Below, piece by piece: positions 58,698-64,000 of a stretch of DNA of 64,000 bases (position 1 is the first letter of the stretch; every line of letters begins with the position of its first letter). Where the stretch lies: NCBI RefSeq assembly GCF_036946125.1, contig NZ_JAQIJT010000002.1, positions 1-64,000 of the forward strand, in the 5' to 3' direction. Source of the DNA: Sphingomonas adhaesiva (GTDB lineage: Bacteria; Pseudomonadota; Alphaproteobacteria; Sphingomonadales; Sphingomonadaceae). The notes under the pieces were generated by a model. The model was given only the letters and a program-made list of their open reading frames with translations. It was not told the origin of the DNA and did not search any database. A program made the position numbers and the translations under genes.

Positions 58698-59156
58698 ATG
58701 GCGGAGAACATTTCCGACCCGGCCCGCGAGGAGCGGCTCGCCGAGGAGCGGCTGCTATACATGGCGCAGACCACGATCCAGCGGCAGCTCAACCGGCAGG
58801 GCCTGAAATACCGGGACCTCGCCCGCAAGCTCGAGGTCAGCGAGGCGCGGGTGAGCCAGCTGCTGGGCGACGACGCGCTGAACCTGACGATCAGGACGCT
58901 CGCGCGAGTCTTTCACAGGCTGGGCGAGGAGGTCGTTCTGATGCCCCGCCGCGAGCTCGACGAGATGCTCGACCAGGTGGTGGTCGACACGGAGCAGCCC
59001 GCTTGGACCTTCGCCGCACGTGGCGAGGAGATATACGCGGGCCAAGAGGCCACCGAGATCGTGGTCGAGCCCGGCGTGAGACGCGGCCGGACGCAGGACT
59101 GGATAGACTGGGCCGCCGCCGAGGACGCCGCGGACAGGCTGAGGAACGCGGCTTGA
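58698..59156 (+). CDS. XRE-family antitoxin with C-terminal extension
   Basis: A 152-residue protein from ATG 58698 (GGAG upstream). The helix-turn-helix at residues 28-75 reads QRQLNRQGLKYRDLARKLEV and SEARVSQLLGDDALNLTIRT, HigA-like. Residues 85-152 form an acidic extension with two Trp (PAWTFAARGEEIYAGQEATE, RTQDWIDWAAAEDAADRL) of the kind that serves as chaperone-addiction tail in TAC systems. Its last base pair overlaps the SecB-like gene (TGATG), which couples their synthesis. Confidence 0.68.
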   Translation: MAENISDPAREERLAEERLLYMAQTTIQRQLNRQGLKYRDLARKLEVSEARVSQLLGDDALNLTIRTLARVFHRLGEEVVLMPRRELDEMLDQVVVDTEQPAWTFAARGEEIYAGQEATEIVVEPGVRRGRTQDWIDWAAAEDAADRLRNAA

Positions 59157-59659
59157 TGCCACGCGACGCCAACGCGGTCGACGCCGCCACCTACAACGCG
59201 CTGGTCGGCCGAGCCACGCTGACCAACATCAGGCTGACCGACGCGAAGTTCGACATCAAGCCGGAGGCGCTGACGACCCAGCCCGACGCATGGCGCAAAG
59301 ACGTGAGAGCGGAGCCGGTGGAGGTGTTCGCGGATGCCGAGACCGGCCGACTCTACGGGTCGTTCCTCTTCGAGCTCACATGCCGGCATCGCCGCAAGCG
59401 CGTGATGTCCTGCAGCGCGCGCTACTTGGTCAGCTACCGCGTGCACGGCGGGTGCGAGCCCGAGATCGGCGAACTGTTCGTAGAGCGGGTCGGCAAGGTG
59501 GTCGTCTATCCCTACTTTCGGGCGACCGTCGCGCAGCTCGCCGCGCAGTCCGCGGTGCAGATGCCGCCGCTGCCCATCATCAGCCTCGCGCCGCGAAGCG
59601 TGAAGTCAGCCGCCGAGCTGTCGGACACGCACCTGGTGAAGGGGATGAAGGAGACCTAG
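59156..59659 (+). CDS. SecB-like chaperone of a TAC module
   Basis: A 167-residue protein with the SecB fold order: TNIRLTDAKFDIKPEAL, YGSFLFELTCRHRRKRVMSC, ARYLVSYRVHG and the characteristic helix-end motif VVYPYFRATVAQLAAQSAVQ MPPLPI, matching the PYxRExVxxLxxRxGxPPLxLxPI end of SecB. A third gene of this type downstream of a toxin-antitoxin pair defines a toxin-antitoxin-chaperone (TAC) module, in which the chaperone must guard the antitoxin. A hairpin follows its stop codon by four bases. Confidence 0.7.
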   Translation: MPRDANAVDAATYNALVGRATLTNIRLTDAKFDIKPEALTTQPDAWRKDVRAEPVEVFADAETGRLYGSFLFELTCRHRRKRVMSCSARYLVSYRVHGGCEPEIGELFVERVGKVVVYPYFRATVAQLAAQSAVQMPPLPIISLAPRSVKSAAELSDTHLVKGMKET

Positions 59660-59663
59660 CCCT

Positions 59664-59687
59664 CGACGCGCGCACCAAAGCGCGTCG
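59664..59687 (+). terminator. Hairpin terminator after the TAC module
   Basis: CGACGCGC and GCGCGTCG form a perfect 8-base-pair stem around the loop GCACCAAA, starting five bases after the SecB-like stop. No T-run follows, so it is a weak intrinsic terminator or transcript-end stabiliser. It separates the TAC module from the protease/lipoprotein unit. Confidence 0.55.
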
Positions 59688-59839
59688 GCCGGTTCGGCAG
59701 TCATGGCGCATCGATCAGACCGAGGGCCAGCGGAAAAGCCGTCATGCATCCGGATCGACGTCCCAGTGCATCGGCCCGCAGCAGGCCGATGGACGTACGA
59801 CGGGCTTTCCGGTAGCCAATAGGCACGGGGGCAGGCGCA

Positions 59840-60604
59840 TTGGACGGTTCGGGCGAATCAGTCATCGGGTCGGGAGGCGGTTGGCGCCTTGATACCCCGG
59901 CTTCGCCCGCCAAGCCGCTTCCTGCGCAAGCGAGGGTCGCCGCCAAGGGCATCCTGCCGGGCGCCCCCGGGCGCGTCACGGTCCCGGACCCCGCCGAAAG
60001 TCCCTGGCGCGGCATCGGCCTGCTCAACCTCTTCAGCGGCGGCAACCTAGTCCGCATCGGGACTGGCTTCCTGTGCCAGCCCGACGTCCTCCTCACCGCG
60101 CGGCACAACCTGCTGCCAGCGAACTACGATGCCGCAGGGATCTGGCTCGGCTACGACCGCATCCTGAACCCCGACGTGCAGCCGAGGCTCATCCGCGCTT
60201 GGGCGACGCACAGCACGCTCGACCTTGCCGTGCTGATCCTGTCCTCGGCTTCCCCGGGCACCTTCAGGCTGGGCGGCGCCGTCCCGGGCGACGACGCGGT
60301 CGTCACCCTCGCCGGATATGCGATGCCCTATCCCGACAATGGCGCGCGCTGCACGTACTCCGACGGCAAGGTGGTGGCGTCGAGCGCGACAAGGCTCTCC
60401 TACGTCATCAGCACCCGCGAGGGCGACAGCGGCGGCCCCGTGTTCGTCGAGTCCGGATCGACCCCGCGCGCAATCTGCGTCCACACGACCTCGGCGGCAG
60501 CGGGGGATCCGGGAAACTCCGGCCAGCCGCTTACGCCACAGGTCGTAAGCGACATTGAGACGATGATAGAATGGGCGCGCGCCCAGATCGGAGCCCAGAC
60601 GTGA
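59840..60604 (+). CDS. Trypsin-like serine protease, no signal peptide
   Basis: A 254-residue S1-type protease: His89 in VLLTARHNLLP, Asp128 in HSTLDLAVLIL and Ser197 in REGDSGGPVFVES, with RIGTGFLCQPDVLL before them. The start has no export signal (MDGSGESVIGSGGGWRLDTP), so it is probably cytoplasmic, as in defence proteases. It overlaps the lipoprotein gene (GTGA at 60601-60604). A cytosolic protease coupled to a lipoprotein is unusual; the protein could also be exported in a non-classical way. Confidence 0.72.
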   Translation: MDGSGESVIGSGGGWRLDTPASPAKPLPAQARVAAKGILPGAPGRVTVPDPAESPWRGIGLLNLFSGGNLVRIGTGFLCQPDVLLTARHNLLPANYDAAGIWLGYDRILNPDVQPRLIRAWATHSTLDLAVLILSSASPGTFRLGGAVPGDDAVVTLAGYAMPYPDNGARCTYSDGKVVASSATRLSYVISTREGDSGGPVFVESGSTPRAICVHTTSAAAGDPGNSGQPLTPQVVSDIETMIEWARAQIGAQT

Positions 60605-61950
60605 AGCGGACCGCCCACCTGTCGGCACTCGCCGCGACCCTCCTGGGCGGATGCGCCTCCGGCCTGCCCGGACTGCGGCCGCTGAGCTACGCGACACCGG
60701 GCGAGGCGCACGTCTTCGCCACCGGCGACCGCTGCGCACACGAGCCATCTGGCAACGAGGCGGCAGGCCTGGTCGCCGCGGCGCTCACCGGCGCGGCGTC
60801 GCAGTTGCTCAAGAACTTCGGGACAGCGCTGAGCGAAGGGGCGAAGGGCGGAGCGCTACCCGCCAGCACCGCGGCCGCGAACCTTGAGCTCGCGCCCGGA
60901 ACCGTCCCGCGCTGCCTCGTCGTGATCCGCGGCGCCTTCCAGCCCGGCGGGCTGGCGGTGCCGATCGACCTCGTGCGCTGGCTCGGCCTCGAGCCCGGGG
61001 GCGAGGCGGCGAAGCGGCTCAGCTCCCTCGGCATCCCCGCCGTCTACCGGATCGACCACTACGTCGAGATCAAGGTGATGTCGTCCGCGAGCAGCAAGGC
61101 GCTCACCTTCGCGCCGACCCACGTGCGTCTGGTCCGATCTATAGACGGCGCGTCCCGCGGCGAGCGCGACATGTCGATCGCAGTCAAGTTTGGCCGCGTC
61201 GGAGCCGACGCGACGGGGAGCGCCGTTGTCGTGGCGGATCGGCGGATCGGCGCTCCGGGCTTCACCTGGCAGGCGATCAACCGGCGCTACCTCATCGAGG
61301 CGCCCTGGTTCGCCTCCTTCCACGCCGCGCCCTCGCCGGCAGGCACCGCCGCCGCGGCAGCGCCCGCGCCGCAGCCGGCAAGGCAGGGCGCGGCCGGGCC
61401 TAGGCCCGGCGGCGTGGTCGGAGGTGGCGGCGCGGGCCCGGGCGGCCAGATCGCAGGTCCGCCCGTCGGCACGCCCGCGGGCGGGATCGTCAGCATGAGC
61501 GAGCAGGGTGCCGGTTCGGTCCCCACGACAGTGACGGTCACCATCGTCGAGACCCGGCCGACCAACGAGGCGCTGGCGTTCGTGGCGGCGGTGTTCGGCG
61601 GCCTCCAGCCCAAGATCGAGGAGAAGCTCAAGACCGTCATCGACGACGACGCCCGCCGCACCGCCGACGTCGCGGAGGCCACCGGCCAGCTCGACCTCGA
61701 GGCGGCCTACGCCGCGGCGCTCGGGACCGCGCAGGCGGCGGTGGTCTCCTACTGCGAAGCGGCAAGCGGCGACGCGACGCCGGCGGGACGGACCGACCGC
61801 ATCACCAAGTCGCAGGCGGCGCGCTCCGCCCAGATCAAGGCCAACGCGGCCGCGATCAAGGCCGACTCGCCGCAGCCTTATCCGGCTCTCGCCAAAATCT
61901 CCGCAGGGCTCCCCGCGCAGGCGAACCCCGCCGCATGCGCTGCGAATTGA
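60601..61950 (+). CDS. Large lipoprotein coupled to the protease
   Basis: A 449-residue lipoprotein (LSALAATLLGGCASGLPGLR, lipid Cys near 18). Residues 25-230 are soluble with alternating strands (PRCLVVIRGAFQPGGLAVPI, YRIDHYVEIKVMSSASSKAL). Residues 240-310 are a proline/glycine/alanine-rich linker (GGVVGGGGAGPGGQIAGPPV). The last 150 residues are helical and coiled-coil-like. The GTG start overlaps the protease stop, so both are made together; a substrate or anchor for the protease is inferred. No family recognised. Confidence 0.6.
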   Translation: MKRTAHLSALAATLLGGCASGLPGLRPLSYATPGEAHVFATGDRCAHEPSGNEAAGLVAAALTGAASQLLKNFGTALSEGAKGGALPASTAAANLELAPGTVPRCLVVIRGAFQPGGLAVPIDLVRWLGLEPGGEAAKRLSSLGIPAVYRIDHYVEIKVMSSASSKALTFAPTHVRLVRSIDGASRGERDMSIAVKFGRVGADATGSAVVVADRRIGAPGFTWQAINRRYLIEAPWFASFHAAPSPAGTAAAAAPAPQPARQGAAGPRPGGVVGGGGAGPGGQIAGPPVGTPAGGIVSMSEQGAGSVPTTVTVTIVETRPTNEALAFVAAVFGGLQPKIEEKLKTVIDDDARRTADVAEATGQLDLEAAYAAALGTAQAAVVSYCEAASGDATPAGRTDRITKSQAARSAQIKANAAAIKADSPQPYPALAKISAGLPAQANPAACAAN

Positions 61951-62026
61951 AGGCATCGGCCCCCCGGCCGGACCCGATGCCCGGCCCCGTCCGTTGCGGA
62001 GCGATGCAGCGTCGACGGGTTGTGAA

Positions 62027-62515
62027 ATGCGGGTAGGGGTAACCGGACACCAGGACCGCGAGGGCGCAGACTGGGCCTGGACGGGCGAGGCCATCCGCCG
62101 GGCGCTTTCCCATCTCCCTTCACCGATCGAGGGCTGGTCGTCGCTCGCCGTCGGAGCCGACCAGCTGTTCGCCCGGACGGTGCTCGAGCTCGGGGGGACC
62201 ATCGTGACGGTCGTGCCCGGCGCCTGGTACGACGGGTGCTTCGAGGGCGACGGCCTGCGCGCCTACCATGAGCTGCTCGCCCGCGGGACTTACCGCACGC
62301 TCGAGGGCCTGCACGGCGAGGACGCGTTCCTGCAGGCGGGTCTGAAGGTCGCCGGTGAGTCCGAGATGCTAATCGCCGTGTGGGACGGAGAGCCGGCCAG
62401 AGGCAAGGGTGGGACCGCGGACGTCGTCGCGCACGCGGTCAGAACCGGCAAGCGCGTGCTTCGGATCGACCCGGTGGCGCGGCGCGTCGAGAAGATCGGG
62501 CCAGGCGCCGGCTGA
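62027..62515 (+). CDS. SLOG-like nucleotide-sensing domain protein
   Basis: A 162-residue Rossmann-like protein: VGVTGHQDREGADWAWTGEA, SSLAVGADQLFARTVLELGG, TVVPGAWYDGC, and IAVWDGEPARGKGGTADVVA near the end, followed by HAVRTGKRVLRI. The GxGGTADVVxxA motif and the AVGADxLFA step are those of SLOG/LOG-type domains that bind nucleotide signals in Thoeris, CBASS and caspase-linked loci. It lies upstream of, and convergent with, the caspase gene. Confidence 0.55.
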   Translation: MRVGVTGHQDREGADWAWTGEAIRRALSHLPSPIEGWSSLAVGADQLFARTVLELGGTIVTVVPGAWYDGCFEGDGLRAYHELLARGTYRTLEGLHGEDAFLQAGLKVAGESEMLIAVWDGEPARGKGGTADVVAHAVRTGKRVLRIDPVARRVEKIGPGAG

Positions 62516-62538
62516 CCGGGCCGGTCCCGCGCCCGCCG

Positions 62539-63495
62539 TCAGTCCAGCTTCCTGGCGCGTGCGCGCTCCCAGTAGAAGCGGCCGAGCGGCGTGAGCCCGC
62601 ACGTCCTGCGCTCCATCGCAGCCCAGTACATGTGTTCGGTGCCGTGCGGCTCGACCAGCCGCGCGCCGCGGAAGCGCTGCAGGTCCGCGAACACCGCCTC
62701 CTTCGCCTCGTCGTTCGGCTCCGCCGTCGGCTCGTATTCGGGCCCGAGCTGGATGACATGGTCCGGCTCCGGGAAGTAATCGAGAAGGCGGCGCAGCTTG
62801 TCCGGCGACACCGCAGCCTCGGCGCGCCTGATAGTGACCAGTTTGGACACGTTCGCCATGAACTGGGGGCGCTGCTCGAACAGCGTGAACACCTGATCGA
62901 CATAGGCGTAGATGGACGCGACCGTTACGGCGCCGAGCACGTCCGCGGCGCCGCCGTCCAGCGCATCGCAGACCCGCTTGGTGAAGACGCCTCGCCCGCC
63001 CGCCTCCGGGGACGGCTCCACGTCCCGAGACGACGCAAGCACCGACACGCCTTTGGCGAGCGGGAGCTGCAGGCCGGTCGCGAACAGGGCGTCCACGGCG
63101 CCGGCGTTGCAGCAGTCCAGGATTATGACCCGCTCGCGCGCCGTCGACCCGTTGGCCTTCGCGATGATCTCCGACATCGCGATGCCCTCGTCGCCGAAGT
63201 CACCCTCCTGGCTGACGAGGAAGGAGCCGTCCGCCGTCACCGCGCCGTGACCGGCAAAGTAGAAAAGCGCCACCTCGAGGTCGCGCATCTCGAACAGCTC
63301 GCGAACGATCTTCCGAAGCGCCGCGCGCGTAAGCCGTCCGTCGGAGGAGAGGTGCAGTCGGCTCGCGAAGTTGGCACTGCGGTCGGCGTGCTCAAGCAGC
63401 CGGTCGTGCATCGCGCTCGCGTCGTTCTCGCAGCCCGAAAGCCGCTTGACTCTCTCATAGGCGTCGATCCCGACGCAGGCGGCGGCCCTGGTCAC
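62539..63495 (-). CDS. Caspase-like protease (peptidase C14)
   Basis: About 318 residues from GTG 63495: ACVGIDAYERVKRLSGCEND, catalytic His83 in VALFYFAGHGAVT and catalytic Cys in VIILDCCNAGAVDALF (DCCxAG), then SRDVEPSPEAGGRGVFTKRV and a helical C-terminus with an SYWERARARK-like end. Such prokaryotic metacaspases act as death effectors in defence islands. The GTG overlaps the DUF2235 stop by four bases (GTGA), so they are co-translated. Confidence 0.8.
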   Translation of the reverse strand: MTRAAACVGIDAYERVKRLSGCENDASAMHDRLLEHADRSANFASRLHLSSDGRLTRAALRKIVRELFEMRDLEVALFYFAGHGAVTADGSFLVSQEGDFGDEGIAMSEIIAKANGSTARERVIILDCCNAGAVDALFATGLQLPLAKGVSVLASSRDVEPSPEAGGRGVFTKRVCDALDGGAADVLGAVTVASIYAYVDQVFTLFEQRPQFMANVSKLVTIRRAEAAVSPDKLRRLLDYFPEPDHVIQLGPEYEPTAEPNDEAKEAVFADLQRFRGARLVEPHGTEHMYWAAMERRTCGLTPLGRFYWERARARKLD

Positions 63496-64000
63496 GCGGC
63501 GGCTTCCGGGCCCGTCGCGTCGACCCGCGCCTCGATGCCCTCGGGGCGGTAGTCGGCCAGCGCGGCCATGCGGTCGCGGGCGGACTGGTCGACGACGGCC
63601 CCGGGCGGCACTCGCCGACGCTCGCCGAGCGGAAAGTACAGTCCCCAGCCCCGTTCGCCCATCTCGCGCCGACGCCTCGACTTGGGCACGACCTCCAACA
63701 GCCACCAGACGCCGCGCAGCGACCGGTGGATCGGTCCCGCGGGATCGGGCGCGACGTAACGGTAGCGGCCCTCGTCCTGATGCATGCCCCGGCCGAGGCG
63801 GTCGAGCAGGTGCCCATCGATGAGCAGGCCGTGAGCCCGCGCCTCCTCGGCCATCCAGAGCAACGGCCCCTTCGACAGGGCGCTTTCAGGCTCAGGGTAG
63901 CCGCCGCCGATGTCGGAATGGACCCCGGGGAACCACCGCTGCGCGACGTCCTGGGGAACGCCGTCCGCCCCGGACCCGAAGGGGTCCTCCACGTAGCGCT
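63492..64000 (-). CDS. DUF2235 (Tle1-like alpha/beta hydrolase), C-terminal part, runs off the window
   Basis: The frame is open across the window edge, so only about 169 C-terminal residues are visible. It contains the DUF2235 motif QDVAQRWFPGVHSDIGGGYP with the catalytic Asp/His neighbourhood, SALSKGPLLWMAEEARAHGL, and a strand-rich end (GLYFPLGERRRVPPGAVVDQ). DUF2235 proteins are phospholipase-like effectors of type VI secretion but also appear in defence loci with caspases. The N-terminal nucleophile Ser lies outside the window. Confidence 0.75.
   Translation of the reverse strand, partial: RYVEDPFGSGADGVPQDVAQRWFPGVHSDIGGGYPEPESALSKGPLLWMAEEARAHGLLIDGHLLDRLGRGMHQDEGRYRYVAPDPAGPIHRSLRGVWWLLEVVPKSRRRREMGERGWGLYFPLGERRRVPPGAVVDQSARDRMAALADYRPEGIEARVDATGPEAAA

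Overview
The window is GC-rich and looks like accessory DNA from an alphaproteobacterium of the Sphingomonas/Sphingobium type. That placement rests on gene content: TauE/YeeE sulfur clusters, DUF6771, DUF5681 next to a DNA methyltransferase, IS3/IS5 elements and a VasI-like protein. It is an inference from recognition, not from a search. Nothing here is core chromosome. The window is a mosaic of decaying mobile DNA on the left and stacked defence cargo on the right.

Region 1 (1-22.4 kb) is scarred. It opens with a broken IS3 transposase and truncated regulator, sigma-factor and GFA genes. A sulfur-oxidation cluster follows at 5.9-13.8 kb: ArsR repressor, peroxiredoxin, two YeeE-type permeases, a DUF442 sulfurtransferase fused to the second permease, sulfide:quinone reductase-like enzyme, TauE exporter, thiol-redox proteins, an ETHE1-like persulfide dioxygenase and a cytochrome c. 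Several members are damaged: the cytochrome has a frameshift and a stop, a DsbA has a shifted signal region, and a TlpA/DsbA chimera has lost its CXXC. Then come a GH5 glycosidase with a divergent TetR, CheW, an MCP without its signalling tip, IS fragments, a TraG coupling-protein remnant, a receiver-only response regulator and a serine recombinase cut by an IS3 element.

Region 2 (22.5-30.5 kb) holds a hypothetical gene, a 729-residue protein with a NERD-like nuclease domain, a secreted subtilisin-like lipoprotein and two small exported proteins.

Region 3 (30.7-46.8 kb) is an integrated element. It carries a PDDEXK nuclease and then a compact seven-gene block at 32.0-39.4 kb. On the minus strand are an RHH regulator, a cytosine-C5 methyltransferase and endonuclease-like subunit R1. 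Divergent from them are a paralogous subunit R2, a ParB-like protein, an SNF2-type helicase and a DUF3883 nuclease. This is my best candidate for an undescribed restriction-type defence system. Element genes follow: primase, AlpA-like regulator, two tyrosine-recombinase-like proteins without catalytic residues, and an integrase beside a tRNA-Ser 3' end that marks the attachment site.

Region 4 (47-54.3 kb) holds a phage-type adenine/cytosine-N methyltransferase with DUF5681, a nuclease/VasI-like pair, and an operon of acidic protein, HAD phosphatase, SplB-like radical SAM protein and metallophosphoesterase.

Region 5 (54.9-64 kb) is a second defence island. It contains a Pycsar-like set (cyclase, Cys-rich protein, cNMP-binding/TIR-like effector), a toxin-antitoxin-SecB-like chaperone set, a trypsin-like protease with a lipoprotein, a SLOG-like protein, and a caspase-like protease overlapping a DUF2235 hydrolase that runs off the end.
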